Source of the DNA: Pseudomonas sp. MYb327
Lineage (GTDB): Bacteria; Pseudomonadota; Gammaproteobacteria; Pseudomonadales; Pseudomonadaceae
DNA: 64,000 bases
Assembly (NCBI RefSeq): GCF_040438925.1
Contig: NZ_CP159258.1
Location: 5,231,001-5,295,000 of the forward strand
Direction: 5' to 3'
Shown here: in pieces, positions 44,800 to 54,109 of the stretch
Layout: each line of letters opens with the position of its first letter
How positions within the stretch are numbered: the stretch's first letter is position 1
The notes under the pieces: model-generated
What the model saw: the letters and a program-made list of their open reading frames with translations, nothing else
Database searches by the model: none
Told to the model about the DNA's origin: nothing
Position numbers and translations under genes: made by a program

Positions 44800-45785
44800 G
44801 CGGGCTGAGCCAGGTAATACGTGAGTACTCGCTGTTTCAGGCGGTGCTGCTTGTGGTTGAGCGGCTTAGAGAGGCGCACCCGCTTCTGAGCGAAGAAGAT
44901 TTGTATGACCAGCTCGAGTTCCAGGCCAATCCAAGTCTCGGATTCCCTGGCTGTGACGTGGACAGAGTGGAGTTTTTTGAAGAGCACGGACAGATGCGCG
45001 CGCGGCTGCGATTCAATTTGATTGGCCTGATCGGCTCCAGCTCTCCGTTGCCAGCTTTCTACGGCGAACAGGCTTTGGGTGACAGCGAAGACGGCAACCC
45101 GACCCGTAACTTCCTCGACCTGTTCCACCATCGCCTGCAACGGCTGATGTTGCCGATCTGGCGCAAGTACCGCTATCACGCAGGATTTCAGAGTGGTGCC
45201 CTGGATCCGTTTTCTATCCAGTTGTTTGCCTTGATCGGTCTCGGGGGCGAAGAGATACGCAAAGCCGGTGAGCTGAACTGGAAGCGTCTGTTGCCGTACC
45301 TCGGTTTGCTCAGTTTGCGGGCACACTCGGCTGCGCTGATCGAGGCGGTCTTGCGGTATTACTTCAAGCACGCCGAGCTGACGATTGAGCAGTGCATAGA
45401 GCGTCGCGTCGACATTCTCGACGAGCAACACAATCGTTTGGGTCGTGCCAACAGCAGGCTCGGCGAAGACCTTGTGTTGGGCGAGCACGTACGTGATCGC
45501 AGCGGCAAGTTTCGGATTCACATCCGCGAACTCAACTGGCAACGCTTTCACGAGTTTCTTCCGATCGGCTTCGGTTATCAGCCGCTGTGCGCGCTGGTGC
45601 GATTCACGCTGCGTGACCCTCTCGATTACGACATTCGTTTGACCCTGCGCCATGAAGAAATCCGTGAGCTGTGCATTGGTGAACAGAACGCCTGTCGACT
45701 GGGGTGGACCAGTTGGCTTGGCCGTGAACGCGCCGACGGTGTGGTGACCCTGAGTAGCAAAATTCATCAAGGATGTGACCAATGA
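44763..45785 (+). CDS. tssG: Type VI secretion baseplate protein TssG
   Basis: This 340-residue TssG (VasB/ImpH) is the partner of TssF in the baseplate wedge. Family features are FQAVLLVVERL near the N-terminus, FEFQANPSLGFPG-like LEFQANPSLGFPGCDVD, and NLIGLIGSSSPLPAFYGEQAL. It overlaps tssF by 37 nt and tssH by 4 nt. ATG 44763 (MDAPHGYAAPALSG) follows GGGAGAGG. Confidence 0.95.
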   Translation: MDAPHGYAAPALSGLSQVIREYSLFQAVLLVVERLREAHPLLSEEDLYDQLEFQANPSLGFPGCDVDRVEFFEEHGQMRARLRFNLIGLIGSSSPLPAFYGEQALGDSEDGNPTRNFLDLFHHRLQRLMLPIWRKYRYHAGFQSGALDPFSIQLFALIGLGGEEIRKAGELNWKRLLPYLGLLSLRAHSAALIEAVLRYYFKHAELTIEQCIERRVDILDEQHNRLGRANSRLGEDLVLGEHVRDRSGKFRIHIRELNWQRFHEFLPIGFGYQPLCALVRFTLRDPLDYDIRLTLRHEEIRELCIGEQNACRLGWTSWLGRERADGVVTLSSKIHQGCDQ

Positions 45786-48430
45786 TCAACGTAGACCTGC
45801 AACAACTCATCCAGGCGCTCGACGCTGAAACCCGTCGTGACCTGGAAAGTTCTGCCGAACGCTGTGTTGTCCGCGGTGGCAGCAAGGTCCTTGTCGAAGA
45901 TCTGTTGCTGGCATTGCTGGAGCGACCTGAAGGTCTGCTCGGCCGCGCGTTGCAAGACGCTGAAGTGGATGCGGGTGAACTGGCTGCCACGCTGCATTCG
46001 CCGATCGAGCATGGCGCTTCGCGAAATCCGGTGTTCGCTCAGGAGCTGGTGCAGTGGTTGCAGGATGCCTTGCTTGTAGGAAACCTGGAACTGGGTCAAA
46101 GCGTGGTTGGGCAAGCGGCGTTGATCCTGGCGCTGCTACGCAATCCGATGCGTTACGCCGGCAGTCATTACCAGCCATTGCTGGGTAAGTTGAATATTGA
46201 CCGACTGAAAGAATTTGCATTGTCCCGAACAGAGTTTTCGCCCGCGGGCAGTTCTGCTGTCACAGGTGGCACGCTACTGGAGCGCTTCACTCACAACCTT
46301 AGTCAGCAAGCTCGTGACGGCACACTAGACCCGGTGTTGTGCCGTGACGATGCGATCCGCCAGATGGTCGACATTCTCGCCTGTCGTCGCAAAAACAACC
46401 CAATCGTGGTGGGTGAAGCGGGCGTCGGCAAGACTGCCATCGTTGAAGGCCTCGCCTTGCGCATTGCTGCCGGGGAGGTTCCGCCCGTGTTGCAAGGCGT
46501 GGAATTATTATCCCTGGACATGGGGTTGTTGCAGGCCGGTGCCAGCGTCAAGGGAGAGTTCGAGCGGCGCCTTAAAGGCGTAATCGATGAGGTCAAGGCT
46601 TCACCGAAACCGATCATTCTGTTCATCGACGAAGCTCATACGCTGATCGGCGCAGGTGGGACTGCTGGCGGATCCGACGCGGCCAACCTGCTCAAGCCGG
46701 CTCTGGCCCGTGGCGAGCTGCGAACTATCGCCGCCACCACTTGGACTGAGTACAAACGCTACTTCGAAAAAGACCCTGCCCTGGCCCGGCGTTTTCAACC
46801 CGTGCAATTGCACGAGCCCACTGTCAGTGAAGCAGTGACCATCCTTCGTGGCCTGGCTCCTGTGTACGAAAAGAGCCACGGAATCTACCTTCGTGACGAC
46901 GCTGTGGTAGCGGCCGCCGAACTATCTGCTCGCTACCTTGCAGGTCGTCAGCTACCGGACAAGGCTATCGACGTGCTCGACACCGCATGTGCCCGTGTGC
47001 GAATTAGCCTGGCAGCTGCCCCGCAGAGCCTGGAAAATTTGCGCGGTGAACTGGTTGAGGGTGAACGGCAGCGCCAGGCCCTGTGTCGTGACGCCGATGC
47101 CGGGTTGCAGATTGACCACGTGGCAATTGAGTCCCTGAAAGCACGCCTGCGTGACGCTGAAGAGGAGCGGGCGGTCCTGGATGCGCAGTGGACTGAGCAA
47201 ATGGTCCTGGCCAAACGCCTGCTGGATTTGCGGGAGCAATTGGCCCACGCCCGGGCTGTCGTTGAAACGAACGCCGACGTTGAAGTGGATCTGGATGACA
47301 CCGCGATCGATAGCGTCGATGGGCGAGTTGGCAAAGCCCAGCGCGTGGAAATCCTGCAGACCTCTCTTGACGAAACTCACCGCGCCTTGGTCGAAGCTCA
47401 AGTCAATGAACGCCTGGTGAGCTTCGAAGTGTGTCCGCGGCTAGTGGCTGAAGTGATCAGCGCCTGGACCGGGGTGCCATTGACGCAACTGGCCCGAGAG
47501 CACAATGCCCGGGTGGCCAGTTTTGCCACCGACCTGCGCCATCGCATTCGCGGTCAAGAGCAAGCCATCCAGGCGCTGGATCGTTCGATGCGTGCAACCG
47601 CAGCGGGCCTGAACAAGCCCGATGCGCCAGTGGGCGTTTTTTTGCTCGTTGGCCCAAGTGGCGTTGGCAAGACTGAAACCGCACTGGCGCTCGCAGACTT
47701 GCTCTACGGCGGTGATCGTTTCATCACCACCATCAACATGTCCGAGTTTCAGGAACGACATACCGTTTCGCGCCTGATCGGTGCGCCCCCCGGTTACATC
47801 GGGTACGGCGAGGGGGGCATGCTCACCGAGGCCGTGCGCCAGAAACCGTATTCGGTCGTGCTGCTTGATGAAGTCGAGAAGGCCGACCCGGACGTGCTCA
47901 ACCTGTTCTATCAGATTTTCGACAAGGGCGTGGTCAACGACGGAGAAGGGCGCCAGATCGATTTTCGCAACACGCTCATCCTGATGACTTCCAATCTGGG
48001 GAGCGACCGGATCAGTGAGCTTTGCGAAAACGCGGTGCGACCCTCCGCGCAAGCACTGGAAGAGTCTATCCGCCCGATACTCAGTCAGCACTTCAAACCG
48101 GCTTTGCTGGCGCGAATGCGCGTAGTGCCTTATTACCCGGTCAGCGGAGTTGTCTTGCGCGAGCTGATTGAAGTCAAGCTCGGGCTTCTGAGCAAGCGCC
48201 TGTCCCGTCGCCAGCTCGACTTTACTTACTGTCAGAGCCTCGTCGAGCACTTGGCCGCGCGTTGCGCCCAGAGCGAAAACGGTGCTCGACTGATCGATCA
48301 TCTCCTTGAATTGCACGTGCTGCCGCGGGTGGCCGACCGCTTGCTCGAGGCGATGGCAACCGGGCATACCCTCAAGCGTGCCCACGCAACGTTGGACTCC
48401 GATGCCTGTGTTGTCTGTGAGTTCGCCTGA
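45782..48430 (+). CDS. clpV: Type VI secretion AAA+ ATPase ClpV (TssH)
   Basis: This 882-residue Hsp100 ATPase disassembles contracted sheath for reuse. An N-domain (1-150) is followed by the first AAA+ module (Walker A GEAGVGKTA near 213, Walker B ILFIDEAHTLIG), a coiled-coil middle domain (about 415-530) and the second module (Walker A GPSGVGKTE near 622, with LLDEVEKADPDV). All nucleotide-binding motifs are intact. The start ATG 45782 overlaps the tssG stop. Confidence 0.96.
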   Translation: MINVDLQQLIQALDAETRRDLESSAERCVVRGGSKVLVEDLLLALLERPEGLLGRALQDAEVDAGELAATLHSPIEHGASRNPVFAQELVQWLQDALLVGNLELGQSVVGQAALILALLRNPMRYAGSHYQPLLGKLNIDRLKEFALSRTEFSPAGSSAVTGGTLLERFTHNLSQQARDGTLDPVLCRDDAIRQMVDILACRRKNNPIVVGEAGVGKTAIVEGLALRIAAGEVPPVLQGVELLSLDMGLLQAGASVKGEFERRLKGVIDEVKASPKPIILFIDEAHTLIGAGGTAGGSDAANLLKPALARGELRTIAATTWTEYKRYFEKDPALARRFQPVQLHEPTVSEAVTILRGLAPVYEKSHGIYLRDDAVVAAAELSARYLAGRQLPDKAIDVLDTACARVRISLAAAPQSLENLRGELVEGERQRQALCRDADAGLQIDHVAIESLKARLRDAEEERAVLDAQWTEQMVLAKRLLDLREQLAHARAVVETNADVEVDLDDTAIDSVDGRVGKAQRVEILQTSLDETHRALVEAQVNERLVSFEVCPRLVAEVISAWTGVPLTQLAREHNARVASFATDLRHRIRGQEQAIQALDRSMRATAAGLNKPDAPVGVFLLVGPSGVGKTETALALADLLYGGDRFITTINMSEFQERHTVSRLIGAPPGYIGYGEGGMLTEAVRQKPYSVVLLDEVEKADPDVLNLFYQIFDKGVVNDGEGRQIDFRNTLILMTSNLGSDRISELCENAVRPSAQALEESIRPILSQHFKPALLARMRVVPYYPVSGVVLRELIEVKLGLLSKRLSRRQLDFTYCQSLVEHLAARCAQSENGARLIDHLLELHVLPRVADRLLEAMATGHTLKRAHATLDSDACVVCEFA

Positions 48431-48431
48431 G

Positions 48432-49958
48432 ATGGGAGTGATGCTTACTCAAGTGCCCCAACCACTGGCCTATGCCGAAGCTTTGCTGGCGCAGTTCGCT
48501 GGACTGTCTCAGGCGTCGGATGGTGCTGCGCTGCTAGGGGAATTCGTAGGTGGTGTGGCGCGACTTAGTGGGTGCGAGCTGACGCAGTTGTACCTGATGG
48601 ACGGAACCCGCTCTTGCCTCCGCCTGAACGCCGAGTGTCTGAACGGCATCCTGCAGCCTCGGGATCCTGAAAATTTGCCGACGGATTACAAGGCAGAACA
48701 ACTGCTTCAGTTCGCCTTTTACGAGAACCGGGTGGTGTGTCTCAGCGGATTAAGTGGCAGCCTGCACGAGACTGGTTTTTTGCCACCTCAGACCACACCT
48801 TGGCAATCGCTGCTGTGTGTGCCGTTGGTCAATCAGCGAAGGAGCGTCGAGGGTTTAATACTCTGCGCCAGTCGCCGCCATAGCGATTTGCAGGGATTTG
48901 CCGATTCACTCGGCCAACTGGGTTCGTTCGTGCTTGGGCAGCTCCGTCTGCTGCAACGAGCGTGTCAGCCGACCGGCGATGCACAACCTGTTCCTGTCAG
49001 CGTACCGAATGCCAGCGCTTATGGTCTGATCGGCAAAAGTGCAGCCATGCGCCAGACCTATTCGCTGATCAGTAAGGTTCTGCACACCTCCTACACAGTG
49101 TTGTTACGCGGTGAGACTGGGACTGGCAAGGAAGTGGTCGCGCAGGCGATTCACGACGGCAGTCCACGGCGTTCTCAGGCGTTTATCGTACAGAACTGCG
49201 CGGCGTTCGCCGAAAGCCTTCTGGAAAGTGAATTGTTCGGCTATCGAAAAGGTGCCTTCACCGGTGCCGATCGCGATCGAGTGGGCTTATTCGATGCGGC
49301 CAACGGCGGCACCCTGTTTCTTGATGAAATCGGCGATATGCCGTTGTCGCTCCAAGCCAAACTGCTGCGGGTATTGCAGGAGGGCGAGGTCCGACCGCTG
49401 GGTTGCAACGACACCCATAAAATCGACGTACGCATTATTGCGGCTACGCATCGCGATTTGGCGTTACTTGTCAGAGAGGGCAGGTTCCGCGAAGACCTGT
49501 ATTACCGTCTCGCGCAGTTTCCGATTGAACTGCCGGCTCTGCGTCAACGCGAGGGCGACATACTCGATCTCGCTCGGCATTTCTCTGACAAGGCCTGTGC
49601 ATTACTTCAACGGGATGCAGTGCGCTGGTCCGATGCCGCACTGAGTCAACTGGCTTGCTATGCCTTTCCCGGCAATGTGCGTGAACTCAAAGGGCTGGTT
49701 GAGCGCGCGGTGTTGCTGTGCGAGGGCGGCGAATTGTTGGCCGGGCACTTCTCTCTCCCCACGGACGCCATTGCTAAAGACAGCAGCCTTCACCTGCGCG
49801 AACGCCTGGAGCGGGTCGAGCGCAGTCTGGTCCTCGAATGTCTGCGTAAAAACAACGGTAATCAGACACTCGCGGCCCGTGAACTCGGGCTTCCGCGTCG
49901 CACACTGTTGTATCGCCTCGGGCGCCTGAATATCAGCTCTGGTGATCTCGTTGGCTAG
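48432..49958 (+). CDS. sfa: Sigma-54-dependent activator Sfa of the T6SS cluster
   Basis: This protein of about 508 residues has an N-terminal GAF-like sensory domain (about 20-170), a central AAA+ sigma-54 activator domain (Walker [28 protein letters not shown] with the GAFTGA sigma-54 contact loop, Walker [13 protein letters not shown]) and a Fis-type helix-turn-helix at the end ([20 protein letters not shown]). It matches Sfa2 in gene position in the P. aeruginosa HSI-II cluster. ATG 48432 is used; ATG 48441 three codons later is as likely. It probably tunes expression of this or another T6SS gene set; the target promoter was not found nearby. Confidence 0.88.
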   Translation: MGVMLTQVPQPLAYAEALLAQFAGLSQASDGAALLGEFVGGVARLSGCELTQLYLMDGTRSCLRLNAECLNGILQPRDPENLPTDYKAEQLLQFAFYENRVVCLSGLSGSLHETGFLPPQTTPWQSLLCVPLVNQRRSVEGLILCASRRHSDLQGFADSLGQLGSFVLGQLRLLQRACQPTGDAQPVPVSVPNASAYGLIGKSAAMRQTYSLISKVLHTSYTVLLRGETGTGKEVVAQAIHDGSPRRSQAFIVQNCAAFAESLLESELFGYRKGAFTGADRDRVGLFDAANGGTLFLDEIGDMPLSLQAKLLRVLQEGEVRPLGCNDTHKIDVRIIAATHRDLALLVREGRFREDLYYRLAQFPIELPALRQREGDILDLARHFSDKACALLQRDAVRWSDAALSQLACYAFPGNVRELKGLVERAVLLCEGGELLAGHFSLPTDAIAKDSSLHLRERLERVERSLVLECLRKNNGNQTLAARELGLPRRTLLYRLGRLNISSGDLVG

Positions 49959-50019
49959 CCTCGGATCCCAGAAAACTGTCGAGACCGACTTCATTCACTT
50001 TTTTCCTCAGGAGCCTGGA

Positions 50020-50160
50020 ATGCCTGTTCGTCACTGGCAAGCCGTCTTGCTGACCGTCATCGTTTTGTACGGCGTTGGCGGTTGCGGCGGCAACTACAAA
50101 TTCAACGACAACACTTATCGCCCATTGGGTGATCCGCAGGCGGTCTATCGCGGCAAGTGA
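50020..50160 (+). CDS. OrfX, tiny T6SS-associated probable lipoprotein
   Basis: This 46-residue protein, MPVRHWQAVLLTVIVLYGVG then CGGNYKFND and a polar tail ending GDPQAVYRGK, has one hydrophobic segment ending in VGGC, close to a lipobox. It would leave a mature peptide of about 26 residues anchored by lipid. AGGAG lies 7 nt before ATG 50020. In P. aeruginosa HSI-II a small gene called orfX occupies exactly this place between sfa2 and fha2. Its function is unknown. Confidence 0.8.
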   Translation: MPVRHWQAVLLTVIVLYGVGGCGGNYKFNDNTYRPLGDPQAVYRGK

Positions 50161-50177
50161 CCGCAAGGAGCAGCAAC

Positions 50178-51374
50178 ATGGAACTGGTTTTCGAAATGCT
50201 GAGCAGCAAGCAGTTCGTGCCGACAGATTTGTGCCACAAGACCTTCACGCAGGCAGGCGGCGTGATCGGTCGTGGCGAGGATTGCGACTGGATTATTCCT
50301 GACCGCAAGCGGCATCTTTCCAGCCATCACGCGACAGTCAGCTTCCACAATGGCGCGTTTCTTCTGACGGATACCAGCAGCAACGGTATCCAGGATGGTG
50401 TAAGCGGTGGCCACCTGATCAAGGGTGAGGCGGTACGTATCGAGACGGGCAGTTTTTACTTGCTGGGTGATTTCGAGATCCGGGCACGACTGAGTTATGA
50501 CTCACCACGAGCCAACATCGAATCCCCTGGTTCACGAACGCCATTTAACGTCATTCCCGACGATGTCTTTCTCGACCTCGATCCTTTGAAGTTGCTGGAA
50601 CAACAAGAGCTGATGCATCGCGAGGTCGACGAATTGTCCGCGCTCGACACACCTTATCAGGAGCCCATGCAACGTGCCGACTTCGCACGTATCGACATGG
50701 AAAACCTGAGGGTCCCGGTTCTGATCGATGTCCCGCCTGACCCTGCGCCAATCACGACGCCAGAAGTTGGCGAAGGCCAGAATGAAGATTTCTGGGAGCA
50801 CTTTGGTGCCGCATTGGGAGTAGACCTCAAGGGCCTTGATCGTGCCTCCCGTGAAGCATTGGCGCTGAATGCTGCCGGTATGCTCAAGCAGAGCATCAGC
50901 GGTTTGCAGCAGAGTCTGCGTACCCGAAACGAGCTGAAAAACGACCTGCGTTTAGCCCAGTCGACCGTGCAAGGCTTCCAGACGAATCCATTCAGATTTG
51001 CCGTCGATGCGGGCGAAGCGTTGGAGCTGCTTTTGCTGACAAACAAGTCGGGTCAGATATCCGCGGATCAAGTGATCCCACGCGCGTTCCGTGATTTGCA
51101 GGCGCATCAAGTCGCCTCGCTCACGGCCAGCCGCGCAGCAGTTCGAGGGGCCTTGGAACACTTTTCGCCGCAACAGCTGACGCTGCGTTTTGAGCGCGAT
51201 AGCAAGTCGCTGTTCGCCACTTCCGGCAGCCGTTGGCGGGCTTTCAGCCGGTATCACCAGGCGCTGCTTCAGGATGACGATTGGAGCGAACGTTTGCTGA
51301 CACGTGACTTCGCCCAGGCTTACGAAGAGCAGATTCGCCTGATTTCGATCCTCCATGCCGACTACCCAGGATGA
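50178..51374 (+). CDS. fha: T6SS FHA-domain protein (Fha / TagH)
   Basis: This 398-residue protein has an N-terminal FHA phosphothreonine-binding domain (about residues 20-95: GGVIGRGEDCDW, LSSHHA, TDTSSNG carry the conserved Gly-Arg, Ser, His and Asn). A proline-rich linker follows, then a C-terminal ImpI/VasC-type region (about 200-398). It is the phospho-switch scaffold acted on by Stk and Stp encoded in the same operon. The start at ATG 50178 (MELVFEMLSS) has AAGGAG upstream. The longer frame beginning at 50157 would overlap OrfX. Confidence 0.92.
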   Translation: MELVFEMLSSKQFVPTDLCHKTFTQAGGVIGRGEDCDWIIPDRKRHLSSHHATVSFHNGAFLLTDTSSNGIQDGVSGGHLIKGEAVRIETGSFYLLGDFEIRARLSYDSPRANIESPGSRTPFNVIPDDVFLDLDPLKLLEQQELMHREVDELSALDTPYQEPMQRADFARIDMENLRVPVLIDVPPDPAPITTPEVGEGQNEDFWEHFGAALGVDLKGLDRASREALALNAAGMLKQSISGLQQSLRTRNELKNDLRLAQSTVQGFQTNPFRFAVDAGEALELLLLTNKSGQISADQVIPRAFRDLQAHQVASLTASRAAVRGALEHFSPQQLTLRFERDSKSLFATSGSRWRAFSRYHQALLQDDDWSERLLTRDFAQAYEEQIRLISILHADYPG

Positions 51375-51379
51375 TGCAT

Positions 51380-51880
51380 ATGTCTCGCTGCCCGACCGTT
51401 TTTTTCAAAGCGTTGACTGTGCTCTTGGTGATGGTTTCATTGGCCGGCTGCTTTTCGTTGTCGCCCTATTCCAGCGTGACCAAGCTCAATCTGCAGCTGA
51501 CAGCCAGTGACCAACTGAACCCGGATCTCAACGGACGCCCGTCGCCGATCGTTGTTCGCCTGTTTGAGCTCAGGCACCCGGTTGCTTTCGAAAATGCTGA
51601 TTTTTTCAGCCTCTACGAACGCGCCAAGGAATCCCTGGCCCCGGACCTGGTGACTAGCGAGGAGCTGGACCTGCGCCCCGGTGAAACCGTGAGTCTCAAG
51701 CTCAGCGTGAAGAAAGGAAGCCGCTACGTCGGCATTCTCGCCGCTTACCGCGACCTGCCGGAAACCCGATGGCGCTACACCGTGCCCATCACGCCGGCGG
51801 GTATTACCAGCGTCGACCTGACACTCGATCAGGCCGGTATACGCAACAATCATGAAACGTTAGCCAGGGCGGATGACTGA
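51380..51880 (+). CDS. tssJ: Type VI secretion outer-membrane lipoprotein TssJ
   Basis: This 166-residue lipoprotein has signal peptide and lipobox MSRCPTVFFKALTVLLVMVS-LAGC; the Cys would be lipidated and the rest periplasmic. The body (VTKLNLQLTASDQLNPDLNGRPSPIVVRLFEL) is the TssJ beta-sandwich that anchors TssM to the outer membrane. ATG 51380 is chosen because AGGA lies 8 nt upstream. ATG 51371, overlapping the fha stop, is an alternative. Confidence 0.93.
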   Translation: MSRCPTVFFKALTVLLVMVSLAGCFSLSPYSSVTKLNLQLTASDQLNPDLNGRPSPIVVRLFELRHPVAFENADFFSLYERAKESLAPDLVTSEELDLRPGETVSLKLSVKKGSRYVGILAAYRDLPETRWRYTVPITPAGITSVDLTLDQAGIRNNHETLARADD

Positions 51881-51881
51881 C

Positions 51882-53213
51882 ATGAGCACTCATAAAGTCA
51901 TTTGGCAGGAAGGCATGTTGCTGCGTCCCCAGCACTTCCAGCACAACGATCGATACCACGACCATCAACTGAAGGTTCGTACGCAATTGCTGGGCAGCTA
52001 CACATGGGGCTTCTTGAGCCTGGAAGTCGATTCGCAGTTCCTTAACATGGGCAAACTGGTGATCAGCCAGGCGTCGGGAGTTCTGCCCGATGGCAGCTTC
52101 TTCGAGATCGGGGGCAGTACCAAGCCGCTGGCGCTGGATGTGCCTGCCAATACCGGTAATACACCGGTTTATCTGGCTCTGCCGCTTGTGACTGGCAATC
52201 ATGTCGAGTCCCGTCGTCCGGAGCAGGGTGACGTACTGGCGCGTTACATCGCTTATGAAATGGAAGTTGCGGACTCCAGCGCAGGTGACAGCTCTGCCAG
52301 CCAAATCAGCTGCGCCCGCCCGGACTTCCGCTTGCTGCTTGGCGAACAGCAAAGCGATCAGGTCTATGTAAAGCTGAAAATCTGCGAAGTCCTCGCCACC
52401 ACGCCCGATGGCGTGATCAGCCTCGACCCGGATTTCGTTCCGACTTACCTTCAGGCGCATTCATCCAACTATCTGCTTTCGTGCCTGAAAGAAGTGATCA
52501 GCATGCTCGGTCATCGGGGCGACACCATCGCCGAGCGGATTCGCTCCAATGGCAAAGTGGGGGGCGCGGAAGTCGGTGATTTCATGATGCTGCAATTGAT
52601 TAACCGCACCGAGTTGCTATTGCGGCATTACCTCAATCTGGAGCAGGTTCACCCGCAAGCGCTGTACTGCACGTTACTGACCCTGCTTGGCGAGCTGGCG
52701 ACTTTCTCCAGTGACAGCAAGCGTCCGCGTCTGGATAGTCGCTATGAGCACAGCGACCAGGGCGCAAGCTTTCGCAAGCTGATGGAAGCGATTCGCCAGG
52801 TGCTGTCGATGGTGCTCGAACAGCATGCGGTCGAACTGGTAATGCAGGCGCGTCAGTACGGGATCATCGTTTCGCCTTTACAGGATCATAATTTGTTGGG
52901 TTCGGCCTCGTTCGTGCTGGCAGCAAGTGCCAACTGCGATGGCGAAGAACTGCGCCATCGGTTGCCGGCCCACCTCAAGGTCGGCCCGGTCGAAAGCATT
53001 CGTCAACTGGTCAACCTCCATCTGCCTGGAATCAAGATCAAGCCATTGGCAGTCGCGCCGCGGCAAATCGCTTTCCATGCCAACAAAACCTATTTCATCC
53101 TCGAGTTGAGTTCCGACGACCTGGCACAGCTCCAGCGCTCAGGTGGTTTCGCGTTCCACGTTTCCGGTGAGTTTGCCGAGCTCGAACTTAATTTTTGGGC
53201 TATCAGGAACTGA
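51882..53213 (+). CDS. tssK: Type VI secretion baseplate protein TssK
   Basis: This 443-residue trimeric protein connects the baseplate to the TssJLM membrane complex. The opening HKVIWQEGMLLRPQHFQ is the family signature. The rest is normal in length, with the shoulder, stalk and head domains implied by the family. ATG 51882 (MSTHKVIW) is preferred to ATG 51873 because the purine-rich site AGGGCGG is properly spaced from it. It overlaps nothing essential and lies 1 nt after tssJ. Confidence 0.95.
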   Translation: MSTHKVIWQEGMLLRPQHFQHNDRYHDHQLKVRTQLLGSYTWGFLSLEVDSQFLNMGKLVISQASGVLPDGSFFEIGGSTKPLALDVPANTGNTPVYLALPLVTGNHVESRRPEQGDVLARYIAYEMEVADSSAGDSSASQISCARPDFRLLLGEQQSDQVYVKLKICEVLATTPDGVISLDPDFVPTYLQAHSSNYLLSCLKEVISMLGHRGDTIAERIRSNGKVGGAEVGDFMMLQLINRTELLLRHYLNLEQVHPQALYCTLLTLLGELATFSSDSKRPRLDSRYEHSDQGASFRKLMEAIRQVLSMVLEQHAVELVMQARQYGIIVSPLQDHNLLGSASFVLAASANCDGEELRHRLPAHLKVGPVESIRQLVNLHLPGIKIKPLAVAPRQIAFHANKTYFILELSSDDLAQLQRSGGFAFHVSGEFAELELNFWAIRN

Positions 53214-53218
53214 CCGAC

Positions 53219-54109
53219 ATGATCAAGGACATGGAATTTTGCCAGGACGACAAAACCGTCCTGCTCGACCGTCAGGGACACGGCCCGGCACAGGGGCCAT
53301 TGACGGACTCTGCCGCGCCGCCGCGTTTCGAACAGCTGGAAGAACGCATGGTTTACTCGGCTCAGCGGGGCCCGGCAGCAAGTTTCAGTATCAGTCTCAA
53401 TCCACTGGTCGCGGCAGCGTCCTGCCTGCTATCAGAAGTGGTGCGGCTCAAGCGGAACGCCGTCAGCGAAGACTTGCCGAGCCTTAACAAGCGATTGAGC
53501 CTCGCAGTGGAAAATTTCTCGATAAGTGCGCAGCACAACAGTGTTGAGGCCAGCCATTTGTCCACAGCACGTTATGTACTGTGCACGGTGGTGGACGAAG
53601 CGGTGGTGACCACTGCTTGGGGCAAAGAAAGTGAATGGTCCCAGATGAGCCTTTTGAGCAAGTTTCACAATGAAACGTCGGGGGGCGAAAAGTTTTTCCA
53701 TCTACTGGTGAGTCTGTCGAAGAATCCCGTCAAGCACCTGCTAATTCTGGAGCTGATGTACTTGTGTTTGTCGCTGGGTTTCGAGGGCAAATATCGCATT
53801 CAGTCGCGCGGTCTTATGGAGCTCGAGGAGCTTCGCGATGCCCTTTATCGGCAGATTCGCCATCTGCGCCCGGACGTACCGCGTGAACTCTCAACTCACT
53901 TGCAGGGCATTCGCGACCAGAGAAAAGACTGGGTGCGAATTGTTCCGTGGTGGACGGTAGTGGTGATTACAGCGGTGTGTATGGCAGTGATGTATTCGGG
54001 CTTTGCCTGGGTGTTGAGTGAGCAGCGCACCACTGTCTTGCAGCCCTTTCAACAGCTTGATCAGGCAGCGCTTGAGCTGCAGTCGCAACGGCTAAACAGG
54101 GGCGCCTGA
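53219..54109 (+). CDS. tssL: Type VI secretion membrane protein TssL (DotU)
   Basis: This 296-residue protein has a cytoplasmic DotU domain (about residues 55-230: LVAAASCLLSEVVRLKR, YVLCTVVDEAVVTTAWG) and a single C-terminal membrane helix (about 250-272, WWTVVVITAVCMAVMYSGFA). No OmpA-like peptidoglycan-binding domain follows, so anchoring must come from other parts. ATG 53219 (MIKDMEFCQDDK) has AGGAA at 9 nt. Its stop overlaps the tssM start (TGATG). Confidence 0.94.
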   Translation: MIKDMEFCQDDKTVLLDRQGHGPAQGPLTDSAAPPRFEQLEERMVYSAQRGPAASFSISLNPLVAAASCLLSEVVRLKRNAVSEDLPSLNKRLSLAVENFSISAQHNSVEASHLSTARYVLCTVVDEAVVTTAWGKESEWSQMSLLSKFHNETSGGEKFFHLLVSLSKNPVKHLLILELMYLCLSLGFEGKYRIQSRGLMELEELRDALYRQIRHLRPDVPRELSTHLQGIRDQRKDWVRIVPWWTVVVITAVCMAVMYSGFAWVLSEQRTTVLQPFQQLDQAALELQSQRLNRGA

